A DNA stretch of 64,000 nt from Stereum hirsutum FP-91666 SS1 (GCF_000264905.1 NW_006763136.1:167934-231933), one strand, 5' to 3'. Positions 29,913-45,000 are shown, counted from the first letter of the stretch. The notes: generated by a model not told the origin, from the letters alone. Program-made: numbers and translations.

Positions 29913-32900
29913 ATGATGATCTTCACACAGCCCGACTCGACACCGAAATCGTCCCTCAATCTCTCCCGTTCGCCCTCTCGATCCCAGTCGAATTTATATC
30001 CCTACCCTGACCTCAACCCGAACATGCTTCCTCCCTCTTCCTCCTCTTCCTTCTCGTCCTACGCCTCGTCTTCTTCGCCGCGTCCGTCCAACGCTGCTTT
30101 ACCACGTCCGGCGTACCCTGGTGGGCCGATTTCGAGCACAAGTACGCTTGATTTTGGATACGGGTATGGCTCGACTTCGACTTTGGGGTTGGGATTAGGG
30201 CTAGGACCGGTTACGGGTGTGGGAGGCAGTCAGGATGTATACGGTGGAGATGGGACGGTCCAGGGACACGGACACGGACAAACTCAAGCGCAACAAACGC
30301 TTCGGAAACCCAAATCGGCTATGAACCTCCTGAACGGGATCATCAAGAAGAGCAAGAGCAAGACGCATCTCGCCCACCACAACCACCACCACAACTCGCA
30401 CGTCCAAGGCCGGTCCTCGTCGGAATTCGACTCCGCATCGCTCTCGCCACACCCACACCAATCCCAGTATCAGTCCGACCGTGCGATGTCCGCCGCTTCG
30501 GCTTCGACTCTGTCTTTCGCGAGCTCGACTTCGCATTTCATGGATCGCACGGCTTCCTTACCTGCGCTCAAACGCGGAAAAGGCAGCGCGTCGTCGACTG
30601 GATCTAATTCCAATTCGGGCTCTTCCTACAGACCGTCCATCAAGCTCCAGACGGACCTCACGGAATCTTCGTCCACACTCACACTCCCCCTTCCGCACCG
30701 CGCACGCAACCACCACCATTCGCGCGGGCACGGTTATGGACATTCGCAATCGGGCAATAGTAATAGCCATGGAGGGACGGAAGCGCACGAGCGCGAACGA
30801 GCGTATATGGATATTGACCTTAACCTCGATACGATGGATTTCTTAGCACCGAGCGCGGTGCCGAGGCCGGCGGGGCAGAAGTTGGTCAGTAGGGCGCCTG
30901 TGGTCAGGGATTCGGAGATGGGACGGGAGAGGGAGAGGCATAGAGGGAAGTTCGGATTGGGCGGCGCAGGTGCGGGTGCGGGTTCAAGCTCGAGGTTGCA
31001 CCTGAATCAGAGTTACTCGAGTCTGCAGCAGCGATCGAATGGACAGCAGCAGCAGCAGCAGGAACAGGAGCAGGATAAGGAGAGGGAAAGGGAAAAGGAA
31101 GGGCACGGACAGAGTTATCGGAGCCCTTCGAGTCCGAATGGACCGCCTCTGTTTCGCGATCCGTTCTCTACGTCGCCGGCTTCGCCCATGTCGTTCACTT
31201 CGTCCATCTCCATCGCCAACTGGAACGGTTCCACAACTTCTTTCTCCACCATCGATACCGCCCGTGGCGAAGTGGTCTCTCCCTCTCCTTCTCCCGGTCT
31301 GGATCGTAGTCTCAGTCAAGCCCAAAGTCGGACTACCCTAAGTCGAAATGGCAGCCAGAGACAGGGCTCGCATTCATCGACCCTCAATGGAGTATTACAC
31401 TCGAACGATCCCGTACCCGCAGACTCGGAAGACGCGGACTGGAACGCCCCGGACAGTTGGGCTGTCGATTGGGAGGACGATGTCGGGAGGGATTATGCGA
31501 CTGATAGCGACGGGAGCTATGATGCCGATTTTGACGAGTTTGGGAGCTATGGCGTGCGTGGGGGGACGGATCCGGAGACGTTGGATATGGTCGATATGGA
31601 GATTGGGAGCGATTCGTCGCATTCGGGATCGGGTGGGAGTCATCGAGATCGCAGGGCGGTGGGAGCAGGACGTTGGGATGACGGTGGCGGGAGCGTACAA
31701 ACTCACGGGCAAGTAGGATCTCGGTCGACGCATTCGCCTACCATCACGGTGAACAGCAGGTCCCTTGGCTTTAGCGTGAGCACGACGTATCCCGTGAAGA
31801 TTTATAGGGCGGATGAGTCGTGGGAGATCCTGCCGATCAGCGTGGACGTTACCGTCGCGGATCTGACGAAGTTGTTGAATGTGACGATGTTGGGCGAGAA
31901 TGAGAAGGAGATACATAGGCTGTTTTTGAGGGAGAGGGGACGAGGTGAGCCACTCTGACGTTCCTTTTTTTTCTTTTTGGTAGCTAACGAAAACCTAGAG
32001 CGATTACTTGCGCAGAACGAGAAACCAGGGAAGATCGTCCGAAATCGACTCGAACAAGCGGGCTACGATCCTTCCGACACTCTCGGCGAGCAGGTGTCGC
32101 GAGACCTGTCCACCTACCTGAAGTTTGTGTACAAGAGTGTCGTCTTGGGGCCTCCTGTAAGTTTCTTTATCATACTCTTGCGTCACAACGTGATAATAAT
32201 CACCTCGTTCCTTACTTTTCCTGCCTAGTCTCAAGAACTTTCTGATGAGGCCGCTAGCTTCGAGCATATCAACGTCATTGACCAGGGCTACAAAGTCATT
32301 CCCATCGTATTCTACCGTCGCGCAAAGGACATCGTCTCGCTCAATCTATCTGGAAATCCAATGCTCGATATTCCGCTCGATTTCATCCAGTCGTGTACCT
32401 CCCTTCGCGAGCTGTGTCTTTCGAACATGGCGATCAAGAAGGTCTCGCAGAACATCCAGCATCTCCCAGCCTTGCAATCCCTCGACCTTTCGAGGAATCG
32501 GATTGGTGACCTCGAGGACGCCGGCCTGGACAGACTCGTACATCTCACGCATCTGGCGATCTACAATAATCGGCTTAATCGGCTGCCCTCGTATTTTGAG
32601 CGAATGGCGTCGCTGAAGATTTTGAACATGTCCAACAACAGGTTTCCGGTCCTTCCAGACGTAGTGTCTAAGTTACGGGTGCTGGAGGAATTGGATGCCT
32701 CGTTTAACCTGATCTCGACGTTGCCGGACAAGATTGGAGATCTGAGCGCCCTGGTGAAACTTATACTAGTGGGCAACAACATTTCGTGTTTCCCGGACAG
32801 CATCGCGGCGTTGGATCGGTTGCAGTTGCTGGATTGCAGACGGAACAATATCTCGGAGTTGGGACCTGCGTCGACGCTTCCGGGATTATGCGTCATCGAC

Positions 32901-35900
32901 TTTAGTCGAAATCCGGTGGATGGACTTCAATTATCGCTCGGGCCACACGTCGACACCTTGACACTGTCTCACACTGAAATATCCGATATCGTCATTCCGC
33001 CGATCGTCTCCAAAGACACTATCATGCTCACCGCACTCACTCTCTCCCATTCGAACCTCACCTATCTCGATGAATCCCTCTTCTCCCATCTCTCCCTCCT
33101 CGAAGATCTCAACCTGGACCACAACCGCCTCCGCCAAGTGCCTGACTCCATCTGTGACCTTCGCGAACTGCGTTCCTTCTCATGTTCCGTCAACTCTCTC
33201 GCCGCTCTCCCAGATCGATTCAACAACCTCCAGAAACTCGAACGCCTTGACGTATACGACAACAATCTCACCGCTGTACCCCGCTCGGTCTACCAATGCC
33301 CACGCCTCAGCCGCGCCACACTCGCGTCCAACTTGATTTCCCTCGCCGAGCCTGTCCATACCTCGGTCGATTCAGTCGCATCTCCTGCCCTGAGCTCACT
33401 TACTGAGGTGTACCTGTGCGAGAATCGGTATGAGAGTAGTATCCTGTATGTGATCATGCAGCTGAAGGAACTGAGGATATTGAACATCGCGTTCAACGAG
33501 TTGGAGGAGATTCCGCCAGCCTTTTTCAAGGATTTGGTGAAGTTGGAAGAGTTGTATCTGGGCGGAAATAAGCTTTCGAGTCTTCCCACGGAGCATTTGT
33601 GGAAGTTGACGAGGCTGAAAGTCCTGTTCCTCAACGGTAACAGGTATTATCCGCTCCCTGTGAACTTCGTGGGACATCGGAGCTGATCATGATTTGTCCA
33701 TAGGTTCCAGACGCTTCCCAAGGAGCTCGGGAAGATTCCGAGCTTGACAATGTTGGACGTGGGGAGTAATGATCTCAAGTACAACATCAGCAACTACGAG
33801 TTCGACTGGAATTGGTGCGTCATTTGCTATGTTTCTGTGCGTCGTGTTGTCTTATCACGGTCTTATCTCTCACTTTTAGGAACCACAACAAGAATCTACG
33901 ATACCTAAACTTCTCCGGAAACAAACGCCTCAAAATCAAGCCCGACAGCACCCACGCGCACACCAATTCTGCGCCGGTCCATACGGAGGATAACAAGGGC
34001 ATTGACCTGAGGCACCTCGCAGATTTTTCCGCCCTCACTCGTCTCGAAGTCTTAGGTCTCATGGACGTCACCACCGTCTTTTCCACTATCCCGGACGGGC
34101 ACGCAGGGCGACGCGTGAGGACTTCGCTCTCGGAGATCAACGGTATGGCGTATGGCATCGCAGATACGCTCTCGCTATCCCAGAATCTCGGCGTCTTCGA
34201 CCTCGTTCATCCGTCCTTCCGAGACAAGAACGAGGCGATATTCGCGATCTTTGGGAACGCTAAGGCGTCGAGTGGCAGCAACCTCCTCACGAAGTTTCTG
34301 TCGGATAGATTCTCACCGACATTCGAACAAGAACTGAGGTCGTCTCCATATAACCCTGGGGAGACGACTGAGGGAGTTCCAGATGCGCTGAGAAGGACCT
34401 TCCTCACTCTGAACGGCCTAGCATACCATTATCTGCTCAACCAAATTCGGGAGCATCCTTATCTCGTGGCAAATGGAAGCGATCCCATGAAGACAGGCGC
34501 GTCAGGCGTTGTTCTTTACATCCAGAACCGTACTCTATTCCTCGCCAACGTCGGGAGCTCACTGGCCGTTGTTTCTCGTGGTGGTCGAGCGACTGCTTTA
34601 TCGGTGAAGCACGATTCTCTCGACCGGGGAGAAATCAACCGCATTCGTGCTGCCGAAGGTTGGATCTCACCGCGTGGGTTGGTCAACGATACCACAGACG
34701 TCTCTCGCTCCTTTGGATTCTTCGATCAAGTCCCGGTCGTGAACGCCCGCCCCGACGTCTTCAAATACGACTTTACCGACGAAGATGAATTCATCATTCT
34801 CGGCAACAATGGCTTCTGGGAGTTCATCTCCACTCAGACCGCAGTCGATATGGCGCGTTCAGAGTGGGCTGATCCCATGATCGCCGCTCAGAAGTTGAGG
34901 GACTTTGCGATCAGCTACGGGGCAAGGGGAAGTTCAATGGTCATGGTCGTCTCGCTCTCGTCCGCGTTCAAGCCGAGGCCCAGACAAGCTACCATCGAGT
35001 CATTGGGCGTAGTCGGCGAGTCGGATTTGGGGTCACCGTTGAGATGGAAGAGGAAAGAGGATGTAATAGATCGGTCAACGATCCTTGAGGACGCTACTGC
35101 CCCAGTCGGCCATCTCGCTCTCGTCTTCACGGAGCTCAAACACTCGGATTACCTATGGGAATCGAATCCTGGTATGCCTGAGGCGGCGAGGATGCACCAC
35201 GAGATTCTGAGGAGGGAGCTTCATTCGTGTGGCGGGTACGAAGTGAAGAGGGAATTCGACACATTCATGGTGGCGTTCGAGACGGTATCGGCCGCGCTGC
35301 TCTGGTGCCTCAGGGTTCAGATCGAGCTTATGGACGCGGATTGGCCGAGAGAGATCCTGGAATGGGAGGGTGGCAGGGAGGTTCTTGGTTGGGATGGACA
35401 GATCGTCATGCGCGGCCTATCCGTAACTATGGGCATTCATTGTGGCACCCCTGCCTGCGAGCCCGACGCCATCACGAAGAGAATGGACTACTTCGGGTCC
35501 ATGGTCAACAGGTCTGCGAGGATCAACTCAGCGGCCGATGGAGGACAGATCATGGTCAGCGCCGACGTCGCTAACGAGATCAGAGCTACGGTCCTTGGAA
35601 ATGGACCCAAGACGGAATATTCGGCATACCAACCGGCACATATCGTCGACGCCGTGAAGAAGATAGGCATTTACTTGGTCTCCAAGGGAGAAGTAAAGTT
35701 GAAGGGGTTTGAGGTTCCCGAGACGTTGTCGCTTGTGTTCCCAAGAAGATTAGTGGGGAGGCATGAGACGGTCATCCTTTCGGAAGAATCAGACTCAGAG
35801 GAGCTCGCGGAGATGGATGAAGTGGATCCACAGTCGGTCCAGTACTTGCGCGACCTTTCCCAGGAATGTGCTTGTTTGGAAGGCATAGCTTCGCAGAAGC

Positions 35901-36229
35901 TTCGCGATTCTTCCTCTTCCCTCACCACCGCCGCCGCCACCTTAACCTCGTCTGGCATAGACGAGACAGCTGCATCAGGCTATTCCACTCATAACTTCAC
36001 CCATCTCCAGTCAGCCATTCCAGACAAGCCATGCGAAGATCAAGTTTCCTCGGGTATTGATTTTGCACTCCTTCGTATAGCAAATGCTGCCTCCGTGCTC
36101 AACGAACCAGTTCCTGCCATGCCCTCTCTATCGGACTCTGCGAAAATCATGGCTGCGTTCGGGGGACGGAGGGGGCAACCACTCGGACCAGAGAAGCTGA
36201 AAAGACTCTTGGAATTGCTTGAGCCTTGA
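29913..36229 (+). CDS. CYR1: Adenylate cyclase (RA-LRR-PP2C-cyclase)
   Basis: Fungal peripheral-membrane adenylate cyclase making cAMP from ATP, normally controlled by Ras or G-alpha and feeding protein kinase A. Five exons (29913-31944, 31984-32156, 32229-33643, 33704-33814, 33880-36229) sum to 6081 nt, 2026 residues. Order: a Ser/Gly/His/Gln-rich N terminus with a polyQ run (to about 610), a Ras-associating domain (about 615-720, YPVKIYRADESWEILP), leucine-rich repeats (about 770-1250), a PP2C-like domain (about 1325-1600) and the class III cyclase domain (about 1650-1850). The transition-state Asn/Arg motif NRSARI is intact, but the usual FTD metal-site Asp is Glu1662 (VFTELK), and the usual EGD is EFD, with Asp1704 kept. 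An in-frame ATG at 29916 follows immediately; further in-frame codons upstream to 29721 are probably leader. Confidence 0.9.
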
Positions 36230-36555
36230 TTTACGAGACATTGCCATGATTATCAACATTTTTACGGAACTTTTCCTTGGATTATATATTATTGGTCTTA
36301 TTTTCTGGTTACACACACGTCGCTTTTACACTGCTTTCTCGCTATCCACTATTTACTCGATTTGCTTCCACGGGACGTATACCCAAACAACCAGGTTCGT
36401 TGATGATATATAAATGACGGCTCAAGCCACCGATACTGAAAGCTGTACAATGTCATAAGTTTGTCCCCGCGCGGTCAGTGAGGGTATGGCATCTTCTCCC
36501 ATGCGACATCTCCCAACAACTTGACACATGTTCATGTCGACGACTGCCTCAAGCC
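36230..36555. other. Convergent 3' intergenic region
   Basis: An AT-rich 326-bp gap between the stops of the adenylate cyclase and the DUF6533 gene. It presumably holds both 3' UTRs; no further signal was seen. Confidence 0.5.
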
Positions 36556-38330
36556 TCAAGCGGTGCGTGGAAGCGAGGGACTACGGTGAAGAATGTCGGG
36601 AGTGACTTCCTCGGTGAGGGTCGACGTCATCTCCCTCAACTCTTTGGTTCTCTTCACGGGATCGTCTCCGAACTCGTCGATGACCGATTCTACTACCCTT
36701 TGGAAAGTGGAACGAGAGCCACCGTCACCTGGAGTGCCCTCAACACTACCCACGACGGCTGCTCGCCAAGTACCGTCAGAGCCAGTACTGGTACCAGCAG
36801 GGTGATGATGGTCGGAGAACCGGATTGCAGTCAAGGGTAGTCCACCCTCTACGTTCGTTCTGTTCATCATGTTTGTCTCACGGTCGGCGGCGCGGATGCG
36901 GAGAAGGAAACGCGCCGTAAGGATACCGGACAGCCTGTGAATAATAGAGAGGTGAACTACGCGTTGAAACGATGTTGGAGGAGGAGAGAATCATGCTTAC
37001 GGGACCGCGAATGCGTTGAGACGAGTGAGGAAGGCCTTGGTCATACTTTTAGCGACTGGTCCTTGCGACAGAGACTAGACGTATACTCACTGCTCCTGCT
37101 GTCGGGGTGTGCTGATACCAATGTCATAGATCGTGAATATACATTACGGGACAAGGGGATGACAATGATTTAGTCAACTCACGAAATCCAGCACGGACAC
37201 TGTGATTGTGATAGCCGATACCGCTCTAAATTGACACCGTGAGCGAGTGGTCGAATCGCTGTTCACTCAAATTTGTGACGTACACGAAATAGAGAATACC
37301 TGTTCACAAGTGCCCCAGAGAGAGTCAGGGTCGGCGAAGACACGAAAAGTTATTTCATACCTTGCTCAACCAGAAGGTACTGTAGCGTATCTTGGAGTTC
37401 TTCTCGCGTGGCACCAACGCGCATACTCCTCAGAGACTGAATTCCTCGAACGACGGTGAATGCGGCAGCCAGGCCATCGTAAACGGGAATCAAAATCGAA
37501 AGAACATCGTTCGCTGGGAGACATATAAGCAAAACAATCTAGCAGACTGCCATGAGAACGCACGGCTACGATGACGAAAAAAAAGGGCATCAGGGGGGCT
37601 TGTAATGTTGTGTAGGACGGCTAATAGGATTACTTACATCGGGAAACGTTGGGCGGAGCTAGTGCAGGACAACTTTAGGTTCTCCAACTGAAACAGAGCA
37701 TCCTGATTAGAGCACCTTATTCCGTGATGATAAAATAGTACGTACGATATCGAGTGCAGGAATCATGATCCCGATGGGAAATAAGACACACAACACAAGC
37801 TTGCTTCGGGCGCACATAGCGTAGGCCCGCATACCAAGCACGGCTGGTGGTCTTTATCAGCGCCAAAGAAAATATCAAATTGACTCGACAGAAGGGGAGG
37901 GGTGTCACTCACTGATGATGGCTGCACGTCCTGTAACGCTGAGTGCGGCGACGAACCGATACCATGCATTGCATTCTCCTCCAAGAGTGCCAGCAACAGC
38001 AAGCAAATAGAGGAGATTTCCGGGGATGGCGTAGCGGCAACATATGTAGAGAAGGGTCGACACACGTTTCAACGAGTCTAGGCGCCAAATATAGCGCAGC
38101 TCGTCTGGAAAGGTGAGCAGGTAGTCGTAGTATAGCATTGCTGGTATAGTCGAAAAGCTTGAGCAAAAAATCAAGCTGGACGCGAGAATGTAAGAACCCA
38201 CCAATGCTGGAGTACTGCATCCTGAATTTAAGAAAGCTATGGAGAAATTGGTGGGTCAGGAATATGAGGACGCGGATGGTATATGCGTCGGGGCTTACTG
38301 AGCGGTAGCGGTGGCGGCAACAGTGGGCAT
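36556..38330 (-). CDS. DUF6533 domain integral membrane protein
   Basis: The second DUF6533-type seven-helix protein in the window, of unknown ligand and function. The ATG at 38330-38328 opens a 32-nt first exon (MPTVAATATAQ), followed by the DUF6533 core AMLYYDYLLTFPDELRYIW. Next come RFVAALSVTGRAAIIS, LGMRAYAMCARSKLVLCVL, then LAAAFTVVRGIQSLRSM, ending LLVEQG. A 14-nt exon (complement 37286-37299) supplies ILYF, then AVSAITITVSVLDF, GPVAKSMTKAFLTRLNAFAV and LSGILTARFLLRIRAADRE. The tail ends at 36556. The many tiny exons with clean GT-AG borders match the family's gene structure. It may share ancestry with the gene at 5.8-7.8 kb, but the two are well diverged. Confidence 0.75.
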
Positions 38331-40111
38331 GATACAAAAGTAGAGGGGCCGTAAGCTACCTAGTGGTCTTCCTCGAAGAGAGTTCATCCACCTACTTATA
38401 TGTGGGTAAATAGTGGGAACTCAACGCCCTAGTTTTAAACTTATCGTGTCCAGTTGGGGTACAGAAACTTCCATTCGCGCTTCTGAAGTTGGACTGGGAT
38501 AATTTGGTCCGACCCCACCTGTTCACAACATCACCACGACCAACAAGCCGTGCCCATCTGCGAGCCAAATTATGGTGAACCGCCATCACGCCGTACGCAG
38601 TCGAGTGGCAAGCCAGCCATTTTGGACTCGCCAGAATTGGGCATTGTATTATAAAACCACAAACTGTTTCAGGTACTATGCTGAACGTCCACCGAGCATG
38701 CAATCGGTCAACGCATTATCAAAGAAAAAAGCAGCAGGCTTGGCCTTGATAACTATGGATAGGACGAATCCTATCATGCCCCATCACGTTAGTCAGCCTA
38801 TGCTGATATTGCACGAATAGAATGATACATCCATGCACGCTCTCAAACTAAATGGGAGAGTCCGCATTCCGATGGTTTCTCGCTCTGTGAATAGATATTG
38901 ATCTTTGTGAATGACACCTGTTCTTCTACTTCGGGTGGAATTTACATTCTGTGTAGACGCAGCATTGTTATTATTCCCGGCCAGAAAACAGAACCGATGC
39001 AGCACGGACTACTGCGAATCACGATGGAGCTCTGTGTATAATGTGAAGATGCATTGTGTTCTTCGGTAGAATAAGCCGAACTGTACTCGAACTGTACTCG
39101 AACTGTCGGGCTATATGACTCTTTGTGCATTTTGATTGACCTGGCGCATAATACCTGAAGTCAAGATACGAGTTGAACACGATGCAAGAAACGTTGTTGA
39201 GCCTGGTATGTAGCGTTTTATCCCCACAAATTCCCTGGCGAAGGCTTCGCCGAGTAGGTAGCCTACAATATAAATACGTATTGCGAGGCACGCTTTGATG
39301 CACCGTCAGGATGCCGCAGATGTCCGTGTCTTTCGCCGAAATGCAAAATTAGGTCTGGCACTCCAAAACCTGACTCACATTAAGTAGTCTCGTCGCGAAC
39401 ATTCATAGCAGTCCGCATTGCTAAGGAACGCGAAATGATAGCACGGAATGGGAAAATATACGTGGCAAACACTCAATATTTGCCACCACACAGTAAACAC
39501 GGGGACGCAATGCCAATATAACCTCTGTGGAGATGGAGCGTCTGGGAACAATAGATGACCCTCGGGCTTTTTTCTCGTCAGAGATCAACCGCTATTATTA
39601 GGAAGGCTGAAGTGTATTTAAAAGAGGACTTAGAGTAAGACAAGAACCGTCACTCTGGAATAGCGTCCAGTTGTTCTGGAATAGCAAGCGTGCGACGTGC
39701 GACAAAAACAGAGTCGGAGACTCGTCGGAGCCGCGATGACAGAACAAGACCAGAACCGTAGACACTTACCATGGAAGTAATGGAAATTAGAGAGATGGAG
39801 ATGGTATGTTGTGAGTAGGGCAGCCACAAAAAGCATGTCGAGACGCATTGAAGTTGAAACGTTGAAACCTCATCAATATCTTGATGCTTGTGTACAAATA
39901 GGTCCAAACAGTTTGGTTGATTTGTGCGGAATCATGCGAAGCTTCCCGACGGCAAACTCCGACGCCACACTCGATATGGGGCCCAAACCTCCGTGATCAT
40001 GAAATTGACCGGCATGAGTTTGCTTTCGAATTGCTCCCCCGAGCTCACCCCTCCAAGCCTCGTCCTACTTGATGCTTTTTGTAACAACCAATTTTAAGCT
40101 TCACGTTTCTG
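38331..40111. other. Intergenic region
   Basis: No supported gene. The short frames on both strands show no domains. A small tandem repeat lies at 39079-39109 and a TATTTAAAA-like sequence near 39614, but no gene could be tied to it. Confidence 0.5.
39079..39109. repeat. 11-bp tandem repeat, about 2.7 copies
   Basis: The unit CTGTACTCGAA is present about three times in a row, the last copy partial and diverging to CTGTCGG. Confidence 0.8.
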
Positions 40112-41217
<1,106 letters not shown>

Positions 41218-42046
41218 GACGTGTGACTGCTGGTAGAAGGTGGATAGAAAGTCGACGGTGTCTGGGATTGGCAGGCGACGATGTTACGTTTTGCGCGATA
41301 GTATGGAGATTTAAACTCAACTCATGGTATGACTACTGTTTAGGTCACTTGCTCTCTCGCGGAGACTTTCAAGTAGAGCTATGATGGAAAGAGCAACGGA
41401 GAGCATGATGACTGTGGGTCAGCGCATCGAGTTCGGGTTTGAGAAAGCGAGCAGCGGGTCAGATTAGGGTCAGACGTCTGGATCAAAACGGGAAAGATCC
41501 AAACGACACTCACGGCGGACTCGCCTTCGTCCTACACCCACCCCGGTCCCAACGAAAGCAATTTATAGAATGTTTATAGGACGAGAGGTTAATGTGGTTA
41601 CAAACTCAAACTGAGGCGTCCAAGTTGACTTCCATAGTACGTGCTGACTATGCTGCAAGCTATGGCCGTCCTGGTGATTTAGGAAAAAATCAGTGGTTTC
41701 CAATGCACACCTCATGAGCCCCATAAGCACGTCGTGCACCAGGAAAGGCGTTTTGAGAGTGCGTAAACAATGACCTTGTCTACCGGCAAGTATATGGTAT
41801 CTATCTTGTACCAAAGCAAAAAGGGCAATATCCAAGAGCGTTTTCCTCTACCCGCTCGCGCTCAGCTACCCATCTATCACGTTCTCCATCCATCCACCCA
41901 TTACATCTCAACAATCGTATGTCTATGTTCGTATATCGTCACACGTCCCCATCCCGCAATCTCCGCGACCTCGCAGCCTAGATCCGCTACCCGAATTTAT
42001 CCTCACTCGCAACCAATGGTATCGTCATCCTTCCGTCCGCCCGTCC
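41218..42046. other. Convergent intergenic region
   Basis: Lies between convergent stops. No domain-bearing frame and no repeat was seen. Confidence 0.5.
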
Positions 42047-45000
42047 CTACCCCCTCAACAGCATGACCAAAATCCCCACCAACACCACCAACAGTGACAC
42101 AATCGCCCAGCTCCAGTCCTCCCAAAATCCGTTGATCTTAAACACTTCTAACTTCTGCTCACCCTCTCCTTGCACCTGCACCTCGATCTTATGTCTCATT
42201 CCCGGCACGTTCTCCCCCACCAACACAAACAACGTCTGTCTCTCGATATCGTAACGATAAGTATCGCTGGAGCTGAGGCCAGTGACGACAAGTTGGCGGC
42301 CGGCAGTTAAGGAGGATGGTACGAAGATAAGAGTTTCGCGGGATGTGAGGATTGGATTCGAAGTAGGCGCGAGAGGAGGACGGTTGACCAGCGGGAGTGA
42401 GGAGTTCTCTTCCTTGGCTGGAGAGCCGGGTATAGCCCACTCGTATACAAACTTCCCCGTCGTCATCTCATACTCGAACTTCAGCGGTATACCTGCCGTC
42501 TTCGCCGGATACGGCCTCACGATGGACTGGAGGATCCGGCCCCCTGCGTCTAAGGCCTTGGAAGTCTGTTTGAGCGATGAAGGATCGGACTCGGAGACGG
42601 GCAAAGCACGTGAACGGCTGAACCAGGAGAAGTTTTCGCCGTTCCAGTCATCGCCCGCCGCATCGTCGTTGAAGGGGTTGTAGTTCCAAAGTCTGGATGA
42701 AGAGGGAAAGTGAGCGAGATGACACACAAGATAAGAAGAGGGAACGTACGTGAACCCGACGAGAGCTTGTTCTAAGCCCGTGATCATAGCGTCCATCATC
42801 CGATTCTGCCACTTCCAGTCGTCCGTCCTGAACGCCTCTCCCTTGCTGGAACACACAACGAACAATCAGCATCGTCAAAATCCCCCATAGAAGAACATGG
42901 CTTATGGGAGAGCAAGAGACGTACTTCATGTCCATCGGAATCCCACACTCTCCAATCACGACCGGCTTCTCGCCCAATGCCTCGTATCCCTTCTCCACGA
43001 TATTCCGGATCTGAAGCTTGAAGTTCTCACGCGCGCCACGGTGGCCCCAGTAGAACGCTTTCAGGGGGAACATACCCTGCGTGCACATCATCACGATTTA
43101 GTGCCTATGACCTCTCAAGCACGATGGCGGAGGGAGTGGATTTTTGAGAGAGGAGGCAAAACGCACGCGTGAGAGGCCTTGAACGTTGACGGAGAAGTCT
43201 CCGTAGGCTTTGTTGAAGAGAGTATTGAGGCAATACCTGAGCGTGCACAATGGTAAGCATGGCGGTCAATATAGGATGGACAGATCAGCTGGGACATACC
43301 AATGAGGCGCATAGACCATATTCTCAGGCTGATGTTCCGGCGTCCACGAAGCCGGGCAAAACTGGGCGCAAAGTTCATGGCTGTGAGTGGCTTCCTGAAT
43401 ATGGCTGAAGACTGAGAGCTCACCTCATTAGGTATCGGCTCCAAGAACACCATCTTCTCCTCACACCCTCTCCCCACACCTCTCACCCGTTGTGTCCACC
43501 TCTGCAAAAATGGATAATAAAAATCTTCATACCACTCCACCTTCTTCCCCGTCTCCGGATTCTTGACGAAATAATTCTCCCTCAACACGACCCCTTCCTT
43601 CTTATTCGTATCGTACCCCCACACGCCATGCATCTCCCAGATGTCCTTGCCGGACGTGGGTCCGTCCGGACGCCAGGCTTTTCGGGAGGATGAATTGAGG
43701 ACGGACTGAGAAGTGAGACGGGTGGGGAGGGGAAAGGAGCGGGTGTAGTGTGGGACAGTGGTTGGGTAGCCGGAGCCGAGGAGGAAGGATTGCAAGGCGG
43801 AGGCTGTGAAGGAGACGGAGGATTAGAAAGATAAAGGATGTTTAAATGCAAGAAGACAGGGCACGTACGAACGTGAGAAAGGTGTAAGTCGGTGTTGTAG
43901 TCAAATCCATGCAACGAAGGGAGGTCAATATATCCTCTATGCGGCTCGTTCATCAACTATACATGGCAATCAGGATCAATTAATCCCAAAGCGCGAAATT
44001 GATATGTCGTTCAGTGGAGAGATAATACGCACCTCAAACCCAATGACGCCTTCCAGGTCACCGACGGTACGTGCGACGACCTCCCATGCGCCCAAGAACG
44101 CGTTTTGCAGGAACTGTTGGACTGGCACCTCCGATCCATCGCGAGTCTTGATTTTGAGCTTGGGCGCAAAGACGTCGCCAGCCCAGAAGCATGTCCTGCA
44201 CCGTCCGTAGAACCACTTTCAGTTTTGTTTCGCACATCCTCAACTTCACCCTCAAGCCTTCGAGATCACAGAACTCAATAAGATGAAACGAAAGGTCGAA
44301 AGACTCACGCCATAGTCGCCGCTGCCAATTTCTGGTACCCGCACGGCCATATTCCCCTTTCAGCCTCAACATGACCACCACCCTTCACACCTAACAACCA
44401 CGCCGCCCCACTCTCCTCCAATGCATGTAGGTCAAATCCGACCATTTCGAGTGTCCATGCTGGTGCACCAGAACCTCCAGAGTAGCGAGACCAAACATCT
44501 TGGTGCATCGAGACGAAGGCGGTCAGGCCGTAGGAGGGAAGGAGGGAGAGGATTGAACGGAGGTAGGTGACGTAGGAGGTGTCGTAGATGCCGCTAGGGA
44601 ATTATAATGCAAAACATGTAAGTGGATAGGGAAGTGATGGGAACGGACAGGAGAAGGGGCGTACGGGCCATCGTGTTCGACTGCTTCCCATGTTACGAGG
44701 AAGCGAACTGTGATGTATTTCAGTGATCTGCTTGCCCAAGGTACAAAGAAAAAGTGCGCACCGAGCGTCAGACCCCATCTCCTTAATCTTGCGAGATGCT
44801 CGGGCGCTTCTTCCAGAGGGAACGGACGTCCGACAAACGTGACGCTCTCATGACCAGCGGGGAATGTCGAGTGGTCACCGTTCGCTGGACTTCACCAACA
44901 CACGTCAGCACGGTTCTGTCAAATCTCTCGCTGGAGACTGTGAAAAGTCAAGTGAGGAAAAGGCTGTACGCACGTCTTCGAAGACCCAGAGAGGTTTACT

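Noticed and set aside
31030..31065. CAG repeat as a stand-alone microsatellite
   Set aside because: It is in frame within the adenylate cyclase N terminus and encodes a short polyQ run.
39061..39110. CRISPR-like short repeats
   Set aside because: Only about three contiguous 11-bp units without spacers, in a eukaryotic genome: a simple tandem repeat.
42282..42683. Plus-strand frame of 133 codons in the GH5 gene
   Set aside because: Antisense to the well-supported GH5 C-terminal domain.
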